A stretch of 64,000 bases of DNA, from assembly GCA_022495995.1 (NCBI GenBank), contig JAFEMH010002081.1:1-64000 (forward strand). Direction: 5' to 3'. Position 1 is the first letter of the stretch, and each line of letters begins with the position of its first letter. Under the pieces are notes generated by a model that was not told where the DNA came from, made no database searches, and saw nothing but the letters and a program-made list of their open reading frames with translations. The position numbers were made by a program, and so were the translations under genes. This DNA comes from Adenophora triphylla var. japonica. Its lineage: Eukaryota > Streptophyta > Magnoliopsida > Asterales > Campanulaceae. Positions 12,001 to 25,500 of this stretch are shown here, piece after piece.

Positions 12001-15000
12001 GAAAGATTATGAAAGTAATCTCTTCTTCTGATAAACAGCTTTATTTGCAACTTTATTAGCCATGAGCACCTCCGGTCATCCCTGCTGCCATTGAATCACC
12101 TCATCTTAACACCATCGACGTGGTTTTTCCTGTCATTGCTTCGATTGTCTCAGCTATGCTTTGTCACTCCACTTCTCAGAATTGGTATTTGATTTCCAAT
12201 TTAGGTTCTTAGTTTTAGTAATTTTCATTTGTGCTAATTTCTCATAAGGAATTTCATCAATTCGAAATCCAGAATTTATTCTTGTCCCAATCCACCATGA
12301 GTAGCAAATTAATTATAGGAAAAATGATTACTGGGGCTCGGTTCAACCCACTATCGAATTGTGAAGTTTTCAAAATTTCTACTTTCTCAAAATCCAAATT
12401 CCCAGAATTTGTTGAGTTTGTTTCTTTTAGCAATCAATTTACCCTCGTTCTAATTAATTATTAGAATTCCAATCCCAGGGAATGTTGATGTTGTTTCTTT
12501 GAAAAAGATTGTAACTTTCAATCAATCTATATGAGTATTAGATATTCAAATATGGTAATTAAAAAGAAAAGAGAAGCAGCATGTTTTCTTTTAAAAATAA
12601 ATCTGTAAAGATAGGTTAGGGGCATTTTCGAAAAATGAATAAATTTATTTAATTTAAGAGAATTGATTAGAATACCTTAATCCCGTTCCTACCTTGGAAA
12701 AAATGATTATTAGTACCGTCACTAACAATGAGGGGCCTAATAATCAATCCCCTCACTAATAATACCCCTTATTCTTTAGACTACCAAACGAGCCCTCAAG
12801 GTGATGCAAAAGGTAGGCCAAATGGTTAGTACGAGATCCAGAAGGCCAAAAGAAATACAGAAATCATACAAAGATTTCAGCATTTAGTAATGCGGCATGA
12901 TAGATTTGAATCAATTAATTCAGAAATTCAACACAAATACATGGATAGTACAAAACTTTAGCTTTCAGTAAGGTCGTAAGCAGGCAAATCTCAAGAGAAC
13001 TAATGAGAGCTTGATAAATAACAACCCTTTACATCAAGTAGTTACATGTTCTTGCAATTTATATGGTTTGACATTGCATGCCTGATATAGGGTTGCTAGT
13101 GAGAAGGACCACTGGAATCTCTAGATTATGACACATTGCATGTATAATGAAATATTGGCCTTTCTTTCGGACCATAATAACCTTTCATTAGATGGACTTT
13201 ATTAGTCCTTTTCATGTAGATATGTCTGCGTATTATTTTTATTTTATTTTAGTAAGAAAAGAATTAATGTGTCTGCATAACTAGTCAGTGTTACAGCTTA
13301 CGTGGACTTGAGTGCAAGTGTCAAGGCTGGGGGAATGTATCTAATAATCATCAGCTTGCAAAATCATATCCAAAGATCCAACATGGGTAAATTCGTACTT
13401 TGAAGCACGGTTTATGTAAATTCTAATTTTTGATAGACAAATACTATAGGAAACTCAAACTTTATTGGCAGAAATTCAAAACTCAACTCATCTCAGCATT
13501 TTACTTGGGGTCAGCTACATGAATCCTTTCTCCCTATTCAGCTCGGTCCAATGCAAGGTCATTACACACATTAATATCCTTTATGATGGTAGCCAAGTGA
13601 ATCAATCTGGGACGTTATACTCATTGAAATTCAGAAAAGGGAAACACTTTATATCCACCTAGAGATAGTAGCCAGGTAATTGATGTACCTTCCTGGCAGA
13701 TAAGCTTCATAGATTTGTTCAACAAAAAGAGAAGCCTAAGTAGGTCAGCTTAAGATCATACCTGAAGCAGCAGGAATTCCTCTATGGTGTGACTAATTAT
13801 GAAAGCTCAAGAAGGATCAAGATGATAATAATGAGCATAACGATGCAGACGGAATGGGGATGGCTAGGCAGATTAAGAGTTCAGTATGCCTATGTCAAAG
13901 AGACGGATAAGAGAAGCACATGATCTGCGGCATTCAAAATTAGAGAGATAGCTTAATGATTCAACCTATTTCTTCAGCAAGATAGCAACAATGTGGGGTA
14001 TCCTCAAACTTCACAGTGCGGGGGAGGGGTGACCTTAGTGATGTAGTAGGGAAATAAAGACCTTGATGCTGCAGTACAAAGTAAATTCCTTTAGTTTATT
14101 TTAAGTATTAGATATGGAAGTTTCCAGCTTTTGAAACATTTGACTAAGATTGCAATTATAAAATGGTTAAAAATCTAGTTGTCCAAATTGCCCCTCAACA
14201 TTTGAGCATAAATTAGGTGACAAAATTTCAATTCAAAGTAGATGGGAAATAGGTTTATATAGTTAATTCGTTGCAAAAAGATTCCTTAAATAGACTGCTA
14301 CTATTCAATTTAGACAACCCAAAAAGGAATACACACCTCTTCTATTAGGACAGAATGAGTTACTAACTCATCTAAATGCTTAATTTCTCAATTAAGGGCT
14401 CAACAATGTATCAAGCTTAAGAATCCTTTTCACGTATGGCATGCTCACACATGGAGAGAACTAACAATTCCACACAAGGAGCAAGAGAAACCAGATAGAT
14501 TCCAAATATGTGCACTCAAAAGTTCTGCATGTAACAAATACAAGCAGGACTATTTCAACCTAAGCAAACATGAGCATTCGATATCACATCAACTCATCTA
14601 AAACACTGTGCCATCTGAGAAGGGCTCAACAATGTATTTTTGATTTTGAGATAAGAAAAGAAGATTGTATTATGATAAAATCAATTTACATAGGATGGAC
14701 ATCTACAAAGGAAATAAAAAAATTACAGATAATATGCAATTAAGCGATGGCAGCGACCAGGAGCTCAACAATGTTATAAAGCTTAACGGACATGCACCCA
14801 CATTGATAGATACTTAAAGATATAATGTAAACTGACAATCAGCTTCTTACACCAGACCCAATGCAATACAAATAGCAACTTGAATATCACACCACAATTT
14901 CGTAGTAGTAGAACTACCGGATCAATCTCACAAAGAAATAGTCCACATGAGCTCAAGCATGTACTTGGCCCTCGCCCCTTAATTGTTCTATATGCGATAT

Positions 15001-17238
15001 AGACACGAAAATATGCTTCTCACTACACGATGAAACCCCCAATTTATCTCCAATATCTCCATTAAGTTCAAGAACAAAGATCATAATAATTCACATGACT
15101 ATCAAGATGTCGATAAAAGGGTAAGCACACATCATAGAAATAATTGTAGCACTCATATCTTAACAAGTCTATTTGTTGGTTTCAATGAAAACATTGAAAC
15201 ATTTATATTTACATTTGCATATAATTTCCACCGAACTAAGCTAGGATGTATGAGGAATTTTTCATCAGATAATTTGATCAAGAGGCAGCTTGGAAGGTGA
15301 GGTAAGTGTCTACACATGCAATGAATTTGCTCCTATTATCCAGAGAGAAACATGATATAAAAAATTTAAAAGGACACCTACCTGATTATACGCGATGTTG
15401 CCCATTGCTTGCTTCCCCATAGCGCACTAAAAATAAAAAATTGCTTCAGTAAATCAAGACTGTACCGTAAAAGCTAAGCATTCTAGAAATGGCAAATACA
15501 AACCTGATAAGTATTTCTTGGTGACTGATTATGATGAGGATAAGGGATCAACCCAGCACAAACACCTAAGATTGTGAAAGGCTCTATTTCGATATGAGTA
15601 GTCTCCTTGGTGGCCTCCCCTTCGTACAAAGCAATCTATTAAGCATAGTATCAGGTAAGTATGAAAAAAATAGACAAGCATAAATTACAAATGATATTAG
15701 AGGAGACAAACCAGAGCGTTATTCTCCTCATTAACATCAAGATATTCTATCAATCCCTCGCGAAGAAAACTGTCAAAAGTGCGAACTCCATCCTGTAACG
15801 GAAGGCATGCTCGATTAGATACCAAATAAAATAAATTGCAACGAACATTGTACATGTCACATAAATACCTTTAACTCTTTCATATGATGATCCTTGATCC
15901 TTGATACACCCATGTCAGCAATTACAAGTGGACGACAAACACGCCCTCCATCTGAAGCAATATAAACACAACGCTGCCAAAGTTTTATTGTTTAGTATTA
16001 AGAGTGGATTTGATATTTATATCAGAATATAGTTCCTTGAACAAAGAGAGCAATGGGCTCAAAAGTATCAATTATCAGCTCATCACCATAACTGCAATTT
16101 GTAATAAAGAAAAAATATCTTCATTGGAGTTGCAACGAACTTACTAGCTTCCACAACAGAAATACATCACAAGTATGCTGCAAATTACAGTGTCCTTAAT
16201 ATATACTCCCTCCGTCCCACGTGAATGTAAACCAACTTTTTGAGTGTGGGAATTAAGGAAAAGTGATGTAAGAAAGAGAAAAAGTTAAATGTTGTGAGTA
16301 TGAAAAATTAAATAGGAGAGACAATGAGTGAAAGGAATAGTGAGGAGAGAGAATGTTGTGAGTGTAAAAGTGAAATATTTATTTCCATTTTGGGAAGTTT
16401 GCATTTACGTGGGACGGACCAAAATAGAAATAAGTTTGCATTCACGTGGGACGGAGGGAGTATATATATATATATATAATATATAGAGAGAGAGAGAGTC
16501 CGGATCACCTACGGACTTATCCGTACGCACGGAGAAAAATAAAGCGTTTTTACTCTTTCTCTCTCTCTCCTCAAATACACCGAGCGTTTCCGATCCATTT
16601 TCCTTCTTATCCCCTGCGACCTCTTCTTTCTTTCACCTCTTTCATCTTTGATTCTCACCCTCTCTCAATCGAAATGGGCAGCTAGATCGTCGCTCCTACA
16701 ATTCATGTAGTATTTCTTCAACCTATCTATCATCTTCATACGTGATTTTGGTTATGTTACGATCTTGCAATTCATTTAGGATTTTTCAAATTGGGATTCT
16801 TCGTTTAGGTATCTTCAACAAAACAATTTCAAACTAAAATTTAGAGGTTTCACATAATTATTCAGTTCCTAGTAGTCTCTATGCAAAACGATTTATGTTC
16901 TATTTTGACGAAATTGGGTTATGCAATTGGAAGCTATGTTTTATCTTCATCAATCATTTTGTTTGGCAGCGTTTAAAATATAAATTTTTAACTTACATGG
17001 CGTTCTTTGAATTGCTAGATTTGGAACTGATCTTACATGGCATTCTACTATTGTTTGATGAAGGTGAAGAAAGAGGAAAACAAGGAAGAAACATCGGGGG
17101 AGAAGAAAACGCAATTTTTTGCCAGAGGAAGAGAATGGATGAGTGGTGGGTTTGAGAGAGAGAGAAAGAGTCAATTAGCGTTTTTTCCCTCACAATCCGT
17201 ACAAACTAGTCCGCATAGGGAACATTCTGTGTGTGTGA

Positions 17239-17326
<88 letters not shown>

Positions 17327-20300
17327 ACCCAAAATAGTTAATGGGACCCACTTGTCATACTCACAACAAAAATCTCCCTACCCCACTTTCTCTCCTACTT
17401 TACTTTTCATACTCACAACCTTACTTTCTCTTTAATCTCCGTGCAGTCAATTTTTGTAACCATAACACTGGGACGGAGGGAGTATATATTAAGGACAAGA
17501 AGAACATGCATACTGATTATGCGAGGCATCCACACAATCGAAGAATCCTTTAGCCATAACTTTTATTGCTATTCTACACTGTCTGTGCGTCTGAGTGCAG
17601 ATAAATTCATTTTATCAAGGATTATTGACAAGAACATACATACTGATTATGTGGGACAAAACTTCGTCAATGAAGCTTTGACATTGTTGTTACTGATATT
17701 CACAGGGATGGGGGCCCATTTGTGTCTCTTTTCCCTGTTTTGTTTGGGATTTTGATTACGTGAGACCCCCTTTGTTTGTACATTCTTTATACCATTACAC
17801 GTGAACCTCTTTTAAGATCCAAAATATAGGTATACTAGTAAAAGCCCATGTCCGAGGACACGTGTTTTTTTGTTTGTTTTTCTTTAAGGGCAAAATGGGA
17901 AAGGGATAACTTAGTGAGGGCAAAATGGGAAATTTGGCCATTGGAACTGTTCATTGTACTGTAGCAGACCCGTTCCCATTTATACTATAGATACTTGCAA
18001 TAATCCCAAATTCTTCAATTCTGCATTTAGAGGCTTTTTGGGTGGCACAGCTGAGGCGTGCCTTCAGCTCTTTAATGCAAGTGAAAATTAATGGCAAAGC
18101 AGCACGCCGTAAGCTTAAATAGCACTTTAATAAGCAAATTGCATTGCAAAACTTACTTGTTTCTCGTTGACATATATGCTTATGAACTCGCCTACTTTAC
18201 CAGCTCTCCGCAGCTTTCTCATTCCCTTAGCAAAGCACTAAACAGATTCAAGCGGATAATTAAATGAGTCAAGCAAGAAAAAGGATAACATGATTCTATG
18301 GACTCGTGATATATTATACACAAATATATGTATTGTGTGTACCTGCGGCCTCCTATGCTTGCCAAGAATAAGCCCATTTAATATGATTAAATATGAAGTA
18401 GGCGTGTGAAGTTCTTCTCCAGAAAGTAGTTCCAAATCTTCAACCCCTAAGCAGTAACACTAGAACAAAAATTGAATGAGCACATATGTATGATGGGAAA
18501 AGGTAACTCTTCTGAAGTAAAAGAATGGCCTTATCATAAACAATTATTATGTTCAATAATCTGCATCAACCAGCTATCAACAAAGAAAAAGAGAACAGGT
18601 TTATCATCTATTCCCTCGGTCCCAAAATAAGTGTCCCCTTTGAAAAGCTCAAAGTTTTAGGAAACTCATCTGTGTTGATTCAAGCAAAAAAGTATTGTAC
18701 AGAGCATTATCAATGCAATAAAATTATCTAGTTAAAACAAAGTGACAGTTAATTTGGGACATATTAAAAAGGAAAAGGGGAAACTTTTTTGGGACTGAGT
18801 ATAATATTTTTGGATAAGAATAAAATTCTATACTAAGCAGCACAAATCAAGCATAAAACAAAAGGCGATCTCCCTCCCCATTGCATTGTGCTACGTCTAA
18901 TTCTGTTTCCAGTTTCATACCCACACAGCTGAGTTTACTACTATAATAGCATTAATTAGTTTAGATGGCTTTCAGCAAAAGAATTTCCATGATATTTTAT
19001 AGCAAGTGGTGAAATGGTTAACAGTGTGGTAAAATGCATACTACTCAGTGTGATTAGGTTTTTCCCCGGTCCATTCTGATTTTCATTCATTCATATCAGG
19101 GATAAGCATAGATTCACTTGGGACATTTGGTCATCAAGAAGTACATTAGAGCTTAAATCCAAGGAAGCCTAAAATTCTACTTCATAAGATCAGAAAAAGG
19201 ATGGGGTAAAATCACTGAAAGTGACACCAAATTAAAGGTGAAAAAATAATGGCTGCAGTGTCAAATTTCCAACCGCTTAGTAGTTCACGCCAATACTCAT
19301 AACTCACTCCATAAATAAAAAAGTTCATGCATAATAGAGTTTAGAGAATGGTATGTCCACTCTAAGATAATTAAATTTAATGGTGAGATGATCACAAACA
19401 GAGTCTCCCGAATAAATACACTTTGGAGAAAATGGGATATACCAGCGAAATAATAGGACCTTCCTCTTCATCTGTTGTAACATGAGTCATCAAGGCCAAG
19501 TTCTTCACCAATCCACAAGCTTCACCTTCAGGAGTATCACAAGGACAGAGCATACCCCACTGATCAAGCAGTTCAACAAAAATATAAATATTCAATCATC
19601 GCTAGCAACTATATAAGTATTGATAGTGCAAAAAGGGCCCTGGAATGAAAGCCTAGACAGAAAATAGGATTACCTGGCTAGGTTGCAAGGCTCTAGGACC
19701 ACTAACTTTCCTTGACTTCTCAAATTGTGGTGAAACTTTTGTCATATGGCCTAATGTTCCAATGAAGGATAGTCTTGCAACAACCTTACAAAAGGAAACT
19801 TACTTTAAGCTGCAAGTCAAAACTCTTTTTTTTTTTTTTTTGTAAAGATCGAGATGATTGAAGACAGGAAACATGTATAGGTAAATAGGAAATAAATTAC
19901 CTGTGTCATGCCTTTCCGGTGCATCCTGAACCGTTTAACGTCCCAGTTGCCAGTAGAAAGGGTCCGCTCTAAGCCAACAGTAATAATATCTTTCGTAATA
20001 TACTAGAATGATAAAAAAGGAATTAAGGGATGAGTAAATTTTAAAAGCATATGGGAAGGAAAAAAAAAGCGACAACTAGTCTCATTCAACTTGTGAAACC
20101 AAAAATAAAAGAGCATTATTTCATCTAACAACAAAATTAATGAAATACTTCCCGTTTTCCTTAAATGAGCATTACTTTAAAAAAAAAAAAATCCCTAAAT
20201 GAGTGTTTACTTTCAAGTAAAGTTACTAAAGTAACCTCATAAACTATAAATCCTAATTTTTCTTGCATAAGCCAAAAACATCCCAAATAGCTCATAAAAT

Positions 20301-22500
20301 AAAAGATCATTTGACCATGCAGCCAAATTTTCTCTCTGTTGCAAAACATAATTGAGGTAATTTTATTCTAAAGTGAAGCACTGTAACAACTTCAAAAGAA
20401 TTATTCTTTGAAACATGGTTCTCAATAGGAGAAGAGACTTACTTGAGAAATATCAAAGCGACTTGAGCGACTATGCTTTGACAAGATGGTATCGACTGTC
20501 TTCTTGACCTCATCATTCATTGTTTTGAATAAATCCTGCAACGAGAAAACCATATATAACAAAGAGTTTCTCATATTCCAGCTGTGTGTATCTATACATA
20601 GAAGCACTGTATGGAGAAAAATGTAGACAGATCACCTCGAATAGTAAAGATAGCAACTGGCCAGATAGCTCCAATCTCTTGTTCCCCACATAATCCTATA
20701 AAAGATTATTAGAACATAATCATATACGTAATTGCATCTCCATTTAAAAGTTTGATTCATGATCTTCCTAAATATTAGCAGAAACAACTAGTCACTACAC
20801 CAGCAGCTCAGAAAAAGAAATTTGGCAAGATAACAATGATGCATCAAAAAAGGTACATCATTTAAGAAACTTCCTAAGGCGTAAACTTGGCGTGCTCGGT
20901 TCAGGTTAACTAATTCAGGTATCCTTGGCATCCCTACAAGGAAGCATATGCTCCTAAGAATTGAACCAAAACATCCAACCAGCCAGGCTACATTTAGAAA
21001 GGTTGACTTTCAAAGCAAAATTAACTCAATTTTGCATCATTGTTTTCCTAGAAAGCGAGAGTACACAAGGTATCTGATGTGTGTTGGATGACGTATACTT
21101 GGAATCACACATTATTATACAAGATCATCAAGGAATAGAAGGATGGAAACCAAGACTGATAAAATAAAGAGAAATAAAGCAAACTCCATAATAGAGAGAA
21201 AACTCTCCAATGCTCGCTAATCCAGATCTCAATCTAGAAACTTCTGCCAGGTTATTGATAAACGATTAAATTTGATAAGATGTAAGGACCTCTATTTATA
21301 GTTTGTATGAGATGAAACACCACGATTGCCAGTTAAGTATCATCATTGTATTGCTCTTCTGATGATCATAAAAAAGTGTCTCATATAAGTGGACCACAAG
21401 ATGCTCTTTTTTTCCCAAAGTAAATAGGCTTCTGAAACCGGCTTGGCCCTGTGGGGTTAAGAGACCCAATAGAGGGCGTTGCACTTAAAGTAGATCACTA
21501 AGTGGCCTAAGTCGAGTCATCCAGTGGACATGTATGGGCTAGTGGTAGACAGTTTCTCCCTATCAGGCCACTAAAGTCGGCTCGACCCTTGCAGGTAGGT
21601 GAGTCTTTCCGAGGGAACTCTTAGTGATTGGAGGCAGGGGTTCTAGGGCAAGGTAATACCATGTCCGTCCCAAAAGACCTTGTTTGAATTTTCACACAGA
21701 TGAAGAAAGATCATTAAATAGTCTTTATTTTAAATAACTTTCTCCTGAATGATCCCTATTTATTATAACATTACTTTTGTTGTATTCTAATCCTAGTTTG
21801 GGAAAATTGGAAGAAACAAAAAGTGACTAAAATTTATGGGGCATAACCCTGGCTAAAATTATCTTCTTTTAAGCCCTCCTATACCCTCAAACAAAAACAA
21901 GATAGTTTCACCAAAATGTGATAAGTTAAACCCTCACTTCCTCCCTCTGCAATACGCAGTCATCATTAATAGTTGTATCTTCACGTCAAGGCCTATTCAA
22001 CACATCCACAGGAAAGGAAACAGTGGGTTACCCTACCTTACCAGCTATGAAATATTCACCAACTAGTTAGTTCAGCATTTACATGCAAGCACCATATCTA
22101 ATTCCTAAAGCATGATAACTATTAAGCTTAATATACAATGTTCTCCCCTATCTAGCAGCTTAGCCTTTAGATAAGATGAAAACTTAACGAGGCATCAAAA
22201 CTCTGGTCTCCAAATTGGGTTCAAGCAATCTAACTTGCATGCAGTATTGTGGTTCATATATTGGTACACTATTTGGTTAAGTGCACATCTTGGTATACTG
22301 GTTTGTGTTGTCTCGTGAGGCTTGGTTACTTAACTCTCCACATGTGACAGCTTTAGCTTTTAAATGAGTTGGTAACTTAACAACAACAAACCCGATATAT
22401 GCAATTAATTTCACTTAAACCTTCGAGCTTTGAGTTGTCAAGATAATATAAATATATATATGTGTGTGGGGGGGGGTGTGTGTATGTGTATATATATATG

Positions 22501-22552
<52 letters not shown>

Positions 22553-25500
22553 AAATGACAAAACAAAAGTTACTCAAAGTGAAAATGGAATCTATTTCCT
22601 CCGTATCAATCAGCTAAACGACCACATACTTCAACTAATATGTTGTTAGACTTCTGCTAAATTATGAATGGACACTAAATTACGAGCACTGGGCTACAAA
22701 TTCCCACTTCATGAGCAAATACCACTCAAATCTGATAGGTGCCAAGATGCACACTTCTCTTGGAAACAGAAAAGACAGTTCCAATTATATAAGAGCATGA
22801 AATACAAGCAGAATATGATCACGATCCTAAACAAATGTTAAATTACCAATCCATCAAAAGTCCAGATCAGCATCATGAAATGAAGGGATAACAAATTCAT
22901 ATTTTAAAATTTAACTAAGCCAAACGCTTGTGACAAGCAGAAGTTGATGAAAATTGGTGATTTGACATTGAAATTTTATCTTTAAAAGAGGAGAGGGTAA
23001 AGGAGACACAGTAGAAACTTTTGGATGTTATTACCTTATCATCCATTGCATCCTTGTTTAGAATTGCGTCCATCATGCGTCTCATCATCACAGCCACATA
23101 TATGCACTTCGAGCGGAAATTGTTTTGACGTACCTATGATAAATGTAAATTTAAATAAAAGTCTGTAAACTTATAAAATGGGATATAGGGAGGGGAAGAG
23201 AATCTTAAAGATACATTAACTTGATTTAAATTTCACTCACTTGAATGTTGGCAATAAACACGTCACGGAGAATACCCAGAGCCCTGCCTTCCTAATTATG
23301 TTAGCAAAACTTTGCTTGTTACTACAATCATGATAGTAGAAGATAATCCATAAATAGGAAGGAGGTTAAGGGAAAACCTTTTCAGCTGTAGCGTATGGCA
23401 ACTTCTTAACCTGCAGATGAAAGATGGACAGGGAAGTGCATCAGTAAGGAAGTTGCTGCTAACTATTCGTAAACAAACAGTTGCATACAAAAATATAAAA
23501 AACGAACATAACAAAACAAAACAAAAAACATAAGAGCATATATTCACCCAACAAACAAAGTACGTTGTTGGATAACATGAGAATTTTCTGGTGGTTTGTG
23601 TGGTAAAACTACGAATGACAGACTCTGAGTGATGTAAAATGATCTGTTCTATTAGGATATAGGATTGATGGAAAAGCTTTAAAAGCTTGAACAAATAAAA
23701 TGTACACGAATAATTCAGGTTCCTCTATTCCTTCACTAGGTTGGAGAAGCTAAGCTGCTTCACCAAGCTTTAAGCTTAGTTATGTAATTAGAATCATTAG
23801 CTAGAGATCTGAAGGTACCACACATCTCGTCGGACAAAACTACCCAATGAACTTGTACTAAACAATCAACCAGTTCACATGCCCTTTTTCTCCTAATTAG
23901 GTAGTAAGAAAAGAAAATTCATCAAGTATTTTTCTCCGAGGGAACAATTAATAAACCTTCTTCTCTAGGAATTCAAGGGCCTGCTGTTGTGTGTAGACAT
24001 TTTCGCTTGCACATTCCTGAAAATTGCAAGAAAAATAATTAGTATAAAGTATCAGAATTAGGCAAAGATATAATGAACATGTAACCACCCACAGAAAAAG
24101 GATAGAAGAATTAAATGGATTCATTTGGTTAAAATTAGCCAACCAAGAGACACTAATAAAAAAACAGCTATCCTCCACAATAACAGCATAGAGTTCATGC
24201 TGTAAAGTACTGATTGAATATGTTACAATAACGACTTTGACTGCCAAAGACTTTGAGTATAAATCTTCACCTTAACCAATGCAAAAGGAAAATCCATGTT
24301 TATTGGGCATATTGATCTCAAACTCACAAGCATGCATGCGAGTTGAAGACTGTTATGGCTTCAACTTATTTTGACCTCTCTACTAGAGAAAAGAACTCGA
24401 CAAATAGCTCTTCAACAAGGGGACTACTAAATAAAAATAAAATTTGTTAAGGAAAGACGTGTCAAAGATACATGTTCTGGAAAGAATAATTTATCGTTCT
24501 CAATCGGTGAAAATTAGGGCTTTGGCTCTTCTGCTATGGTAGTACAGTGCACAATTACGTGTCATCAGCAATCAATCTTGTAGAACCTTCACTGGTTCCC
24601 TTTCCACATAAACGTGTTGTTGTTACAATAACACGTTTATCCTTTTGCTGCAGTTTTTACTGCATCAAAAACCCAGCAAGAGAAAGGTACGTATAGAAAA
24701 CATATGCATGATTGAGAAGAGCAACTACTTCATTAAAAAATGCTGCGTGAAAACGGCGGACAGTCTTGAGGCTTAAAGCATCACATGACAAATTAAATTA
24801 CCTTCAAGCATAAAATGTGTTCCGATCATGAACAATTAAGCCCACTGTTCAAGAGTATTACAGAAAACAGTGATGCAAGTCTAGGTCCATAAAAGTCTTT
24901 CTAGATATAATCTGGTTGTAATCCTCAAGCTAAAAGCTTACCTCAATGGATGGCAAAAGCAGTGCACTATATCGAGGATCTCTTCCAAGCATCTGCACAA
25001 CTTCTTGGTCACTCTCCATACCCATGGCTTTCATGACCGCCATAATAGGAACCTGTGTAGCAAAAAAAAAGATACTCGTTTAGCCTTGGAAAATGAAAAT
25101 ACCATGATACAGAATTCAATGAAAAGTACTCCAAATATAAACGGGAAGAAATAATGACCTTGGTAGCAAGTTGATTCAAAACCAAATAAATTTTCTCTTT
25201 CTCCATCTTAATATTTGTTTTACTTTTTGTTGCGGCAGTGCTGCTAGTGACAGATGCTTGGATACTGACAGAATAAATAGAGTTAGCAAAACGGTTTAAC
25301 CATGAATAATAATCGACATACATCATAAAGGCTACAGCAAGAAGTTTGAACGACCTTAGAATATAAGAAACTTGGTATAATACCAGTAATCCAGATCCAA
25401 CAATTGGTTCCTGAATCGTGCTCCTATATTACATGGATAAGCCTAGGGGTGGCAATTGAGTGCTACCAGTTACAATGACTAAAATTAATTTCTATCCAAT

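Noticed and set aside
17037..17324. 95-codon ORF ending in alternating Ile/Tyr
   Set aside because: The tail is the (TA)n microsatellite and the rest is unlike any protein. It is chance.
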